A stretch of DNA of 64,000 bases from Kiloniella laminariae DSM 19542 (lineage in GTDB: Bacteria > Pseudomonadota > Alphaproteobacteria > Kiloniellales > Kiloniellaceae): positions 42,410-106,409 of the forward strand of contig NZ_KB893146.1 of assembly GCF_000374005.1 (NCBI RefSeq), in the 5' to 3' direction. Shown piece by piece: positions 51,305 through 60,294 of this stretch (positions are counted from its first letter, which is position 1; each line of letters begins with the position of its first letter). The notes under the pieces were generated by a model. It worked only from the letters and a program-made list of their open reading frames with translations. It was not told the origin of the DNA and searched no databases. Position numbers and translations under genes: made by a program.

Positions 51305-52069
51305 ATGAAATTTGTTTTAATCTTACAGATATTTCTTATATCGCTTTCCTCATTGGCCCAAGCCAGTCATGAGACGCTCAAAGCTGTGATCCCGCTTGAA
51401 AAACCGTGGGGTTATGTCGATGAGAAAGGGCAGCTGGTCGGTGTTGTAGTCGACTATTTCGATGCTCTTTCTAAGGAGCTCGGAGAGCCGATTGAAGTCC
51501 ATGCCGTACCGGAGAAAAGGCTGAAATACGGGTTGGAAAAAGGCCTGTACGACCTTTCTGTCATGTTCTGGCAGGAGGGGATGGAAAACGTTCTGACTCC
51601 GGTTACCCCGACAGTCCGCCTGGACAAGATGGTTATTACCCGCAAGGGGCTGGTGCTTCAGTCTGACAAAGATATTCTGGGCCTGAAGATGGCTGTGGTC
51701 CGGGGATCCAGCAGCGGCAGCTGGATTGATCGCAGCAACAAAATCGAGAAAATAGGAACGGCAAACTACACTGAAGCTCTTTGGCTCATGAAACAGGAGC
51801 GGGTAGAGGCAGTTGTTGGAACCCTGCCCGTGCTGGATGCTGCAATCCAGCATCACAAGATGTCCTGGGACGATTTTAGCAAACCCTATTTTCTCAACTG
51901 TCGCGTTGTCTGGCTGGTTGCGTCGAAAAAATCCGGCCAGCGAATACATATCTCTACCTTGACAAAAGCTGCCAAAGGCCTCTCCCAAAGTAATCGTTGG
52001 GAAGCGTTGAAAGTGAAGACGTCCGGTAAGTTTCCACTGCTGTTCAGTGATCATAATCATTTGCCCTGA
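51305..52069 (+). CDS. Periplasmic solute-binding protein, family 3-like
   Basis: A 254-residue exported protein with a signal peptide (about 1-20, ending LAQA-S). The mature part resembles amino-acid ABC binding proteins (SBP_bac_3): LKAVIPLEKPWGYVDEKGQLVGVVVDYFDALSKELGEP and GLKMAVVRGSSSG. No permease or ATPase gene is beside it, so it is an orphan binding protein or a sensing partner; a histidine kinase gene lies 266 bases downstream but has no periplasmic domain. The ligand is unknown. I start it at ATG 51305. Confidence 0.75.
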   Translation: MKFVLILQIFLISLSSLAQASHETLKAVIPLEKPWGYVDEKGQLVGVVVDYFDALSKELGEPIEVHAVPEKRLKYGLEKGLYDLSVMFWQEGMENVLTPVTPTVRLDKMVITRKGLVLQSDKDILGLKMAVVRGSSSGSWIDRSNKIEKIGTANYTEALWLMKQERVEAVVGTLPVLDAAIQHHKMSWDDFSKPYFLNCRVVWLVASKKSGQRIHISTLTKAAKGLSQSNRWEALKVKTSGKFPLLFSDHNHLP

Positions 52070-52335
52070 TTTTAGGGATTTCCTGACGTCAGAAACAGAA
52101 GAAAGCTCGTGGCCGGGTCTTTTTGCTTTCTATTGTATTGAAGTCGGAAGTAACATCCGGGGGAAAACCTGCTAAGCTGTTGTCGTTTTTCTAAAACATT
52201 CAGTTTTTGTGTTGTGGGGCGCGCCCTTTTGTTCTGGCCATTAAGACTGGATCTGCAATGCAAAGCGCGAGCTGTTTCAGAGGCCGTTGAGCAGGCAAGA
52301 GTGATCCTACTGATAGATGTCAGGAAATATGAGCC

Positions 52336-53676
52336 GTGAGTGTGAAGCAGCAGAATAGGAGGCGAAAGGCCGGAGAAGCTGATGTTGCTGAGCTTCTTGC
52401 TGAAAATCTGCACCTCGGCATTTTTAATAATTTTGCGGTCAAGCTTATCGGTATTCCGACAAAAGCGGAGCTCGCCTGGTTTGTAGCCAGGGAAGTCGTT
52501 CAACGATTTGGTTTTGTCGATTGTGTGGTCTACTATCTTGAGCCTGATGGAACACGCCTTCGTCAGATGTCAGCGATAGGGGAGAAAAACCCCGAGAGCG
52601 ATACCATCTTTAATCAGCTGACAATTCCAATCGAAAACGGCATTGTCGGTAGCGTTGCCCGGTCAAAAGTGCCGGTTTGTATCGATGATATCAGACAAGA
52701 TTCCCGGTATATTGTCGATCTGGAGGGGATGCGTTCCGAGATCTGTGTGCCACTGTTAGGGCATGATGATCAGCTTTTGGGAGTGATTGATTGTGAAAAT
52801 CCCCATCCGGGTTGGTTTGGAGATGACCACCAGAAAATTTTGACAACCATTGCGGCGATGATGAGTGCCAAGCTGATGCTCCTGGAGAAGGAACAGGTGC
52901 AGAAGCGGGTTGAGCTTGAGCTTTTGCTGGCAAAGGAAGCAGCCGAAGAGGCAAATGCAGCAAAAACAGCCTTTCTGGCCAACATGAGCCATGAACTAAG
53001 GACTCCCCTGAACGCAATCATCGGGTTTTCCGACTTTATCACCGGGGAGTATCTCGGGGAGTTGGGGAATGAAAAGTATCGGGATTATATCGGATCCATA
53101 AACTCGGCTGGAAAACACCTGCTCGATCTGATCAATGATATCCTGGATACAGCCAAGGTCGATTCTGGCACAGTTATACTCAAGGAAGTGGCCTGTGATC
53201 TCAACCAGCTGCTTGAAGAAGCCCTGGTTGTTATCTCTGGCGATCCGAAAGCCAATGAACTTCAGGTGAGTTATGCTGTTGCGGCGGGCTGCCCGGTTTT
53301 ATGGGCTGATGCGCGCTGTTTGAAGCAGATCCTTTTCAACCTCCTGTCAAATGCAGTCAAGTTTACCCCAGCAAAAGGGAAAGTGACCGTTCTTGCTGAG
53401 GTGGATGACCAGAATGTGGTAACCCTCATCGTTGAGGATACAGGGATCGGGATTGCCGAGGAAAACCTTTTGCGGGTGGCCCAACCGTTTAATCAAGTTC
53501 ATGATGACTACCTGATTAAATCTCCGGGCAGGGGGACGGGCCTGGGGCTTCCTCTGGCAAAAAAGTTGGCCGAGTTGCATGGTGCGGTTTTTTCCCTTGA
53601 AAGCAAAGTCGGGCAGGGCACAAAAGTACAGGTATCTTTCCCGCCAGAACGTTCCCATACTCACCTGGGCGAATAA
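52336..53676 (+). CDS. Cytoplasmic GAF-domain sensor histidine kinase
   Basis: A 446-residue kinase without transmembrane segments. A GAF domain (about 40-185) precedes HisKA, whose phospho-acceptor His is in FLANMSHELRTPLNAIIGFSDFI, and a complete HATPase (FNLLSNAVKFTP, VEDTGIGI, GRGTGLGLPLAKKL). So, unlike the kinase-like protein at 1566-3338, it should autophosphorylate. The HisKA helices resemble the PleC/DivJ type. It starts with GTG 52336 behind AGGAAA. No response regulator is adjacent, so its partner must be elsewhere. Confidence 0.88.
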   Translation: MSVKQQNRRRKAGEADVAELLAENLHLGIFNNFAVKLIGIPTKAELAWFVAREVVQRFGFVDCVVYYLEPDGTRLRQMSAIGEKNPESDTIFNQLTIPIENGIVGSVARSKVPVCIDDIRQDSRYIVDLEGMRSEICVPLLGHDDQLLGVIDCENPHPGWFGDDHQKILTTIAAMMSAKLMLLEKEQVQKRVELELLLAKEAAEEANAAKTAFLANMSHELRTPLNAIIGFSDFITGEYLGELGNEKYRDYIGSINSAGKHLLDLINDILDTAKVDSGTVILKEVACDLNQLLEEALVVISGDPKANELQVSYAVAAGCPVLWADARCLKQILFNLLSNAVKFTPAKGKVTVLAEVDDQNVVTLIVEDTGIGIAEENLLRVAQPFNQVHDDYLIKSPGRGTGLGLPLAKKLAELHGAVFSLESKVGQGTKVQVSFPPERSHTHLGE

Positions 53677-53809
53677 GCTGCCTTATCCAAAATTCACATA
53701 GATCCTGTTCCGATCAGGGGACAGAGTTTTATTCCTCTCGCTCTTCTCTCCGCTGTTTCTGACAGATCATTTTTAATCAAGAACTTCCTTTTGTTTGGTG
53801 GATTTCCAG

Positions 53810-54565
53810 ATGTTGCTTGAATACAGCTATGGTTTTTATTTTGTCGCAGCTATTGCTGTTCTGATCACCGGAATTTCAAAAAGCGGCTTCTCTGGAGGTA
53901 TCGGTGCCTTGACGGTTCCGATGATGGCGTTGTTTGTTTCGCCGCTCAAAGCCGCGGCAATCATGCTGCCGATCCTCTGTTTTATGGATCTTCTGAGTAT
54001 TCTTGCCTATCGGAAAAACTGGCATGGACGAAACCTGTTGCTGTTGCTTTCCGGTGCTTTGCCCGGGATCGCAATTGGTACGCTGACCTTTAGTTATGTT
54101 GACCCGGATAATGTACGTTTGTTGCTCGGGATTGTGACGCTGGTTTTTGGACTGAGCTATTTTGTAACACGGCAGAAAGTCGAAGCTGTCACCACGGAGC
54201 CCTCAACCCCGCTTGGACTTGCCTGCGGCTTGCTTTCCGGCTTCACCAGCTTTGTGGCCCATGCAGGTGGACCGCCGGTGAAATTCTTTTTGCTACGGCA
54301 GCGTATGGACAAGACACTTTTTGTCGGAACCAACGTTGTCTTCTTCCTGGTGGTCAATCAGGTCAAGATTATCCCCTATGCCTGGATCGGGCAGTTTTCA
54401 GCAGATAACCTTTTGCTCTCGCTGGTATTCGCACCTCTGGTGCCGCTTGGAATCTGGCTTGGTCTGAGATTGCATAAGGTGCTGTCACCCGATCTTTTCT
54501 ATAAAATAAGCTACATTATGATGGTGATTGCCGGGATCAAGCTGATCTTTGACAGTTTTTCTTAG
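53810..54565 (+). CDS. TauE/SafE family sulfite/organosulfonate exporter
   Basis: A 251-residue membrane protein with about eight transmembrane helices. The repeats GISKSGFSGGIGALTVPMMALF and the mirrored SGFTSFVAHAGGPPVKFFLLRQ are the TauE/SafE signature. Family members export sulfite, sulfoacetate or related anions. An in-frame GTG at 53795 is the only other start. It is convergent with a dioxygenase gene, and a strong hairpin separates them. Confidence 0.87.
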   Translation: MLLEYSYGFYFVAAIAVLITGISKSGFSGGIGALTVPMMALFVSPLKAAAIMLPILCFMDLLSILAYRKNWHGRNLLLLLSGALPGIAIGTLTFSYVDPDNVRLLLGIVTLVFGLSYFVTRQKVEAVTTEPSTPLGLACGLLSGFTSFVAHAGGPPVKFFLLRQRMDKTLFVGTNVVFFLVVNQVKIIPYAWIGQFSADNLLLSLVFAPLVPLGIWLGLRLHKVLSPDLFYKISYIMMVIAGIKLIFDSFS

Positions 54566-54580
54566 GAAAGCTGCCACAAA

Positions 54581-54616
54581 TAACCGGGCAATAGCTGTGA
54601 AACAGTTGCCCGGTTA
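54581..54616. terminator. Bidirectional hairpin terminator
   Basis: TAACCGGGCAA (54581-54591) is the exact reverse complement of TTGCCCGGTTA (54606-54616), and CTGT-GAA-ACAG forms an inner stem. It lies between the convergent TauE/SafE gene (stop 54565) and the dioxygenase gene (stop 54643). T-tails are short, so efficiency is uncertain. Confidence 0.7.
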
Positions 54617-54642
54617 CTTGTTCGTATGCGGCTTTGAAGGAG

Positions 54643-55806
54643 TTAAAGGCCGGAGATCGTTTCGCCGTATCGTTTGCTGAGAACACGCAGGCGGCTGTCG
54701 AAGTCACTTCTGTCAACATAACAGCCGCGCAGATGCCGAGCGCCTGTCGCATCAAAAGCATTGCGCCCGTGCATGACACGCCTGTTGTCAAAAATGCAGA
54801 GGTCACCTGATTTCATCTTGATTGAAATCACGAAACGACTGTCGTTGATCAGAACCATCAATCTGCGGAAGGCGAGATAGAAGCTTTCCATGATGTCTTC
54901 ATCCATGTCGAAGGTGTCAACCAGATGCGGGCTGTAGCGCAGCTCTACCAGATGGCCGTTCTCATCGACGTTGATAATCGGATGGCGGCTGCGGATATCG
55001 GTTTCGCTATCGTGAAAGCGCATGGGAACGGTTACAGAGCTTAACAGTTTGAAAGCTTCTGGGTCGGTTGCCTTCAACTCCTCAATAATTCGGAAACCGT
55101 CGGCATAGGTGGATTCTCCCCCGCGGCTGTCGTTTACCAGGCAGTGCAGGAACTGGAAACCAGGCGGAATTTCCTGATTGATCAGGTCAATGTGCAGCGG
55201 CAAGCCTTCGGAGGTATAGGCATTGTTGATCGGGTTGGCGACAGACCGCACATTGAATATCTTGCCAAAGTTGGTTTCACGCAAAAAGGCAATGCGTTGA
55301 GCAACATCGGTAATGCCTTGATCGTTGCAGGGAACATTCCGCACATAGGAAATACCGTCACGCTTGACGGCCTTGAGCCAGTCGAACAGGACCCGGTCAT
55401 CACGCATCAGGTCCTCGTACTGGATTTCGTAGATACGATCACGCATTTCCACACCCCAGGGCTCGGCCCATTTCCCGGGTGCAGATTTGAAATCCGGTGA
55501 ATAGGCATGATCATAGAGCCACTGCAGGCGATAGACGCTTTTGTGAGCTTCTTCAGACCAGGAGACATAGAGATGTTCTTCATCGAAGCTTGAGGCGATG
55601 GCATGGATCCCGGCGCTGACAGAGGTGAGATTAAAGAGACGTTCCTCTGTCGAGGGGTGAAATCCGCTGGGGCAATTGTCGCGAAGCCAAAGATAGTGAT
55701 AGGTGGCTTTTCTGCCATCTGCCCAGACGATTTTCAGGGCATGACCTGTCTGTTCAAGCGACTCTATTGTCATGCTGGAGCAGGTTAAAGGCGCGGCTGA
55801 ATTCAT
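54643..55806 (-). CDS. Gamma-butyrobetaine hydroxylase-like 2-oxoglutarate dioxygenase
   Basis: A 387-residue Fe(II)/2-oxoglutarate dioxygenase. The N-terminal domain (about 15-100; LKIVWADGRKATYHYLWLRDNCPS) is the DUF971-like part of gamma-butyrobetaine hydroxylases, and the TauD domain follows. Iron ligands are His and Asp in PLHIDLINQ and the distal His in RRVMHGRNAF; an Arg in RHLRGCYVDRSD would bind 2-oxoglutarate. It likely hydroxylates gamma-butyrobetaine to carnitine or acts on trimethyllysine or a similar betaine. It is divergent from an aminotransferase gene; the gap holds a short palindrome, ACTGA/TCAGT (55921-55934). Confidence 0.85.
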   Translation of the reverse strand: MNSAAPLTCSSMTIESLEQTGHALKIVWADGRKATYHYLWLRDNCPSGFHPSTEERLFNLTSVSAGIHAIASSFDEEHLYVSWSEEAHKSVYRLQWLYDHAYSPDFKSAPGKWAEPWGVEMRDRIYEIQYEDLMRDDRVLFDWLKAVKRDGISYVRNVPCNDQGITDVAQRIAFLRETNFGKIFNVRSVANPINNAYTSEGLPLHIDLINQEIPPGFQFLHCLVNDSRGGESTYADGFRIIEELKATDPEAFKLLSSVTVPMRFHDSETDIRSRHPIINVDENGHLVELRYSPHLVDTFDMDEDIMESFYLAFRRLMVLINDSRFVISIKMKSGDLCIFDNRRVMHGRNAFDATGARHLRGCYVDRSDFDSRLRVLSKRYGETISGL

Positions 55807-56045
55807 GATCTCACTCCGTTAATACGCTTTGGTGCAGGATTGGTCGAACACAGGGTTGTTCCAATCTTTCCTGCTGTGAACTTGAACTTCTTCCTGCAGA
55901 GAGAAAAGTGATATTATTTTACTGATCGTTCAGTTTTTCTCTTAAATCAGAAGAACTTCCCGTTAAATGATTCGGCTCTTTGATTGCCTGGGAAGACACA
56001 GGGGTGTTACCATGGGGACAGTCACAAGAGTCGGGGAACGACACC

Positions 56046-57200
56046 ATGAAAGAAGCCAATTCCGTCCTCTCATCCTATAGCACCACAGTCTTTGAAGTTA
56101 TGTCCCGCCTGGCGCTGGAACATGATGCAATCAATCTGGGACAGGGTTTCCCTGATGAAGATGGTCCCGAAGATCTCCGGCGGGTTGCAGCGGAAGCCTT
56201 GATTACCGGGCCAAATCAGTACCCGCCCATGATGGGATTACCGGTGTTGAGGCAGGCCGTTGCCAGTCATGACAAGAGATTTTATGGATTGAATCTGGAC
56301 TGGAAAACCGAGGTAATGGTGACGTCAGGGGCGACTGAAGCCCTTGCCGATTGCCTGCTCGGTTTGATCGAGCCGGGGGATGAAGTCATTGTTCTTGAAC
56401 CTTATTACGACTGTTATCTGCCGCTGATCAAACGTGCCGGGGGTATTCCCAAGGTGGTAAGGATGTCTCCCCCTGACTGGAAACTGCCTCTGGAAGAGCT
56501 GGAAGAGGCTTTTACCCAGGATACCAAGCTGATCATGATTAACAGCCCCATGAATCCGGTGGGCAAAGTGTTTAGCTGGGATGAACTGGAAAGTCTGGCA
56601 GAGATGTGCCTGCGCTATGATGCCTTTGCTGTTTGTGACGAGGTCTATGAACATCTGGTTTTTGGCGGGCAGAAACACTATCCACTTTTGACCTTGCCGG
56701 GCATGCGGGATCGTACTGTCAGAATTGGCTCAGCCGGAAAAAGCTTTGCGCTGACCGGGTGGAAAGTTGGCTATATCTGTGCTGCCCCAGAGGTTCTAGC
56801 ACCGATTGCCAAGGCGCATCAGTTCAATACCTTTACGACCGCCCCGCATTTGCAGAAGGCAGTCGCAGAAGGTCTGGCCAAGGATCGAGCTTATTTTGAT
56901 GGCCTGATCAAGGAACTGCAGGGCAAGCGGGATTACCTCTCGAAAGAGCTTGCCGATATGGGGTTCAGGGTTTTGCCTTGTGAGGGGACCTTCTTTATTA
57001 CGGTCGATTTTTCCGGGCTTTACCGTGGTACTGACGAGGCGTTCTGCCGCCATATAACAACCGAAGCCAAGGTCGCGGCTGTTCCCATCAGTGTGTTCTA
57101 CGAAATGGAAGGCCCGACCAAGATGGCGCGCTTCTGTTTCAGTAAAAAAATGTCGGTACTCGAAGAGGCGGTCCGGCGTTTGAAGGTGCTGTTTTCGTAA
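56046..57200 (+). CDS. Class I/II aminotransferase
   Basis: A 384-residue PLP aminotransferase. The N-terminus has INLGQGFPDEDGPEDLRRVAAEA, then TSGATEAL, NSPMNPVGKVF and the PLP Lys in GSAGKSFALTGWKVGY; it resembles the kynurenine/glutamine/methionine transaminase branch (YbdL/CCBL-like). The ATG at 56046 follows GGGGAA; the frame opens at 55980, but without family-like sequence. It is divergent from the dioxygenase and convergent with the MocR gene (30-base gap). A MocR regulator beside an aminotransferase often means PLP- or amine-linked control. Confidence 0.87.
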   Translation: MKEANSVLSSYSTTVFEVMSRLALEHDAINLGQGFPDEDGPEDLRRVAAEALITGPNQYPPMMGLPVLRQAVASHDKRFYGLNLDWKTEVMVTSGATEALADCLLGLIEPGDEVIVLEPYYDCYLPLIKRAGGIPKVVRMSPPDWKLPLEELEEAFTQDTKLIMINSPMNPVGKVFSWDELESLAEMCLRYDAFAVCDEVYEHLVFGGQKHYPLLTLPGMRDRTVRIGSAGKSFALTGWKVGYICAAPEVLAPIAKAHQFNTFTTAPHLQKAVAEGLAKDRAYFDGLIKELQGKRDYLSKELADMGFRVLPCEGTFFITVDFSGLYRGTDEAFCRHITTEAKVAAVPISVFYEMEGPTKMARFCFSKKMSVLEEAVRRLKVLFS

Positions 57201-57230
57201 ACGACAGTTTTTACAGAATACAGGCGAGAA

Positions 57231-58730
57231 TTAGAGGATCTGACGCAGGATTTTGGCCAGGCCTTGAACTCCTGCCGGGATCTCTTCTTCTGGTGTTCCG
57301 GCAAAGCCGATCATGAACCCCTTTCGTCGGTAGGGCCGCATGCAGTAATAATCAATGTTATTCACGGCGTAACCTGCCTGGCGCAAGGTGTCTTCCACTT
57401 CCTGTGCGTCCACATGATCAGGTAACCAGGCATTACAGTGAAAGCCCTGTTCCACCGGTGAAATGTCCACAAGGCCTTTCAGGTGCTCTTCGGCGGCAGC
57501 GAGCAGGACTTTTTGGCGCTGGTCATAGATTTTGCGCATTTTGCGCATATGCGTGGCAAAGAATCCTTCGTTGATAAAATCTGTGATGACCTGCTGGATC
57601 AACTTTGGCGTTGAACGCTGCATGATGGTCGAGGCATGGGCAAAGGCCTCTGACATGGAACTTGGCACAATCATGTAGCCCAGGCGAATTCCGGGGTAGA
57701 GAATCTTGGTAAAAGAGCCGACGTAAAGCACGCGTCCGCTCTTGTCGAGACCTTGCAGTGCGGCAAGAGGGCGTCCGGTGTAGCGAAACTCGCTGTTGTA
57801 ATCATCTTCGAAAATCCAGCTGTCGTTCTGCTGGGCCCATTCCAGCAGCTCGATCCTTCGCGTTAACGGCATGCGACAGCCCAGAGGATGTTGGCTTGAT
57901 GGGGTGACATAGGCGAGCTTTACGGGTTTGTCTTTGTGCTCAGGCGGGCAGAGCTCGGGGTTGAACCCCTGTTCATCCAGAGGAACAGGGACGACATTGG
58001 CGCCGCTGCCTTCGAAGACGCAACGGGCAGCCATATGACCGGGGTCTTCCATCCAGACTGCATCACCTGGATCCAGAAGCAACTGGCTGATCAGATGCAA
58101 TGCGGACTGGGTGCCGGATGTAATGATAACCTGCTCCGGGGTACAGCGGATGGAGCGGGAGGTTTTCAGGTAGCTGGAGATCGCTTCGCGCAGGGGCATG
58201 AAGCCCCCCCGGTCGGCATAGGTCAGGTCCGCCGGGGTCGGACGACGTTGATAGCGGTTGGTCAGACGGGCAAAGACCTCATGAGGTAAAAGCTCGTATG
58301 CCGACTGACTGGGGCGAAAGGTATAGATACCCTCTGGTTCGTATTGATGTGGTTGATCTGCATATCCTTGCCCTCGGCGGGAAAGTTTCAGGTTCGGGGA
58401 TTCTACGTCCTGTTCGGGATCGTCCTCGTCGATGGCCTGATAAAAATCGGTCATCGCCGGCAAATGATGTGACACATAGGTTCCGGCACCTCGACGGGTT
58501 TCGAGAAAACCTTCCGAGATCATCTGTTCAATAGTGTTGATCACAGTGGTTCGGGATATACTCAGCTCGGTTGCAATGGTTCGGCTGGCAGGGAGCTTGA
58601 TCCCCGGTGGAAGGTCTCCGGAGAGAATCAGGCGGCGTATGCCGGTATAGAGCTGACGGTAAAGTGGACTGAGAGAATTTGGATCCAGTTTGATCCCGTC
58701 GAGCAGAGCCCCTGATGCAAATTTAGCCAT
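57231..58730 (-). CDS. MocR/PdxR-type GntR regulator with aminotransferase domain
   Basis: A 499-residue MocR regulator. The N-terminal GntR helix-turn-helix is SPLYRQLYTGIRRLILSGDLPPGIKLPASRTIATELSISRTTVINTIEQM; from about residue 115 an aminotransferase-like PLP domain follows, with the Lys in VGSFTKILYPGIRLGY. Such proteins sense PLP with an amine ligand such as GABA, taurine or ectoine. The gene is divergent from the polyamine-type binding protein and convergent with the aminotransferase; ATTGG (58750-58754) and CCAAT (58792-58796) in the gap may be half-sites. Its true target is not proven. Confidence 0.9.
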   Translation of the reverse strand: MAKFASGALLDGIKLDPNSLSPLYRQLYTGIRRLILSGDLPPGIKLPASRTIATELSISRTTVINTIEQMISEGFLETRRGAGTYVSHHLPAMTDFYQAIDEDDPEQDVESPNLKLSRRGQGYADQPHQYEPEGIYTFRPSQSAYELLPHEVFARLTNRYQRRPTPADLTYADRGGFMPLREAISSYLKTSRSIRCTPEQVIITSGTQSALHLISQLLLDPGDAVWMEDPGHMAARCVFEGSGANVVPVPLDEQGFNPELCPPEHKDKPVKLAYVTPSSQHPLGCRMPLTRRIELLEWAQQNDSWIFEDDYNSEFRYTGRPLAALQGLDKSGRVLYVGSFTKILYPGIRLGYMIVPSSMSEAFAHASTIMQRSTPKLIQQVITDFINEGFFATHMRKMRKIYDQRQKVLLAAAEEHLKGLVDISPVEQGFHCNAWLPDHVDAQEVEDTLRQAGYAVNNIDYYCMRPYRRKGFMIGFAGTPEEEIPAGVQGLAKILRQIL

Positions 58731-58915
58731 GATAAACGCTTGCCGTTAAATTGGTATGATAGCACGACGGATAATGGATCTTAAAGAGGTGCCAATCTTT
58801 GTGTAATATTTCTTTAACAATAAAGCCGCAAGCAATTCCGCTTAAAAACTTTTTTGCAAACAAAGTTCAACCTGATTGTAATAGATGCCTGTTAGGTCTG
58901 ATTTTACAATGCCAT

Positions 58916-58991
58916 GACGCCGTGTGTGAGGCGTTAACGGGACTTTGGAAGCAATTGTTCGGTGAAAATAAAGGGGTTTGTCCCGTGACGC
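58916..58991 (+). promoter_or_regulatory. Structured 5' leader with two exclusive hairpins
   Basis: GACGCC (58916-58921) pairs with GGCGTT (58930-58935). Alternatively GCGT (58931-58934) plus ACGGGAC (58937-58943) pairs with GTCCCGT (58980-58986) plus ACGC (58988-58991). Both use 58931-58934, so they exclude each other. The second structure ends 38 bases before the binding-protein ATG. This could be a switch that responds to a ligand or to translation; no known riboswitch class matches by eye. Confidence 0.4.
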
Positions 58992-59029
58992 ATTCGAACA
59001 TGCGCATGATATCAACATGGAGGTATTTT

Positions 59030-60124
59030 ATGAAATCTGCAAAAACCACGCTTTCCCTGAAGAAGGCGATTCTGGGTGTTACTGCCATCGTCGGATTGGC
59101 ATTTTCTGCTCAGGCCCAGGCTGAAGAACTGAGACTGCTGACCTGGGGTGGTTATGCCCCTGATGCGGTTGTCGAGCAGTTTAAAGCTGAAACCGGAATT
59201 GACGTAAAAGTCACAAAATCCAACAACGAAGAAATGATTGCCAAGCTCCGCGCGACGGGCGGCGGCGGGTTTGACCTGGCACAGCCAAGTCAGGATCGTA
59301 TTGCTGGAGCACAGGCAGAAAACCGTATCTACAAGCCAATGGACCTGTCCAAGATCGACAGCAGCCTCTTTATCTCTTCCATGCTTGATGCAACCAAGAC
59401 GAACACCACCTACGAAGGTGAAGTTTACGGCGTGCCACACATTTGGGGCACGAGTGGCCTGGTTCTCGACACCAAAAAAGCTGGCGACGTGAAAGATTAC
59501 GCCGATCTTTGTAACGAAGCGCATGCAGGTAAAGTATCTTATCGTCTGAAGCGTCCTACCCTGATCGGTTTTGCTTTCTCTATGGGCATGGACCCGTTTG
59601 AGGCCTATGGCGATACAGCAAAATATCAGGAAATCATGGACAAGGTTGAAGCCAAGCTGATTTCCTGTAAAGCCAATGTTAAAACCTATTGGGAAGGTGG
59701 CGACGCGCTGCTGAACCTGGTTCGTTCCGGTGAAGTCGTTGCCGCCATGGCATGGGATACCGGCGGCTGGAAACTCAATGGTGACAATCCTGATGTGACA
59801 TTCGTAGCACCTGCTTCCGGTGCGCTTGGCTGGATTGATACCTTTGCCCTGCCACGCAAAACTGAAAATGAAGAAGCGGCATACAAGTGGATCAACTTTG
59901 TTATGCGTCCTGAAATTGCGGCTCAGATCACGGCTGAAGCTGGCAACTTTACAGCTTCCAAAGGGGCTGATGCCTTTGCAGAAGACAAGCTGAAAGCTCA
60001 GTTTCAGGCCAGTTTCCCTGAGCAGGATCTGAACAACATCAAGTGGTATCCAACTGTTCCTGCGGGACTGGAAACCATTGAAGGTAAAGTTCTGGATCGT
60101 GTAAAAGCGGCTTCTTCCAACTAA
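59030..60124 (+). CDS. Polyamine-type ABC transporter solute-binding protein (PotD/PotF-like)
   Basis: A 364-residue periplasmic binding protein. Signal peptide about 1-27 (ending AQA-EE); the mature part starts LRLLTWGGYAPDAVVEQFKAETGIDVKVTKSNNEEMIAKLRA and has WEGGDALLNLVRSGEVVAAMAWD, close to spermidine/putrescine-type proteins. The start is clear: GGAGG at 59020 in front of ATG 59030. The frame stays open upstream to 58799, but that part is leader. A GCAA-loop hairpin follows, then the ATPase and two permease genes. The ligand may be a polyamine or another amine; MocR is divergent. Confidence 0.88.
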   Translation: MKSAKTTLSLKKAILGVTAIVGLAFSAQAQAEELRLLTWGGYAPDAVVEQFKAETGIDVKVTKSNNEEMIAKLRATGGGGFDLAQPSQDRIAGAQAENRIYKPMDLSKIDSSLFISSMLDATKTNTTYEGEVYGVPHIWGTSGLVLDTKKAGDVKDYADLCNEAHAGKVSYRLKRPTLIGFAFSMGMDPFEAYGDTAKYQEIMDKVEAKLISCKANVKTYWEGGDALLNLVRSGEVVAAMAWDTGGWKLNGDNPDVTFVAPASGALGWIDTFALPRKTENEEAAYKWINFVMRPEIAAQITAEAGNFTASKGADAFAEDKLKAQFQASFPEQDLNNIKWYPTVPAGLETIEGKVLDRVKAASSN

Positions 60125-60157
60125 GCAAGCCAGTTAACACGGTTACAATTCTGGCTT

Positions 60158-60183
60158 CCCCCGGTCTTGCAAAAGATCGGGGG
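60158..60183 (+). terminator. Strong hairpin between binding-protein and ATPase genes
   Basis: CCCCCGGTCTT (60158-60168) pairs with AAGATCGGGGG (60173-60183; one G-U) around a GCAA tetraloop. It lies 33 bases after the binding-protein stop and has no T-run. In such operons a hairpin here usually protects or partly terminates the message, giving more binding protein than transporter. Confidence 0.7.
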
Positions 60184-60294
60184 TCTTGCCATCACCGGTC
60201 CTGTTCCGGTTCAATCCCCAACATGTCCGGCTATGAAAACGGCCTCGCCTTTGTCAGGTAATGATGACCGAGGCCAGACAACTAGGTATAAAAT

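Noticed and set aside
51350..52060. 236-codon open frame antisense to the periplasmic binding protein
   Set aside because: The sense frame has a signal peptide and binding-protein motifs; the antisense lacks any start signal.
52072..52503. 143-codon minus-strand frame overlapping the start of the GAF kinase
   Set aside because: Low-complexity Ser/Leu/Arg-rich product without motifs; overlaps a confident gene.
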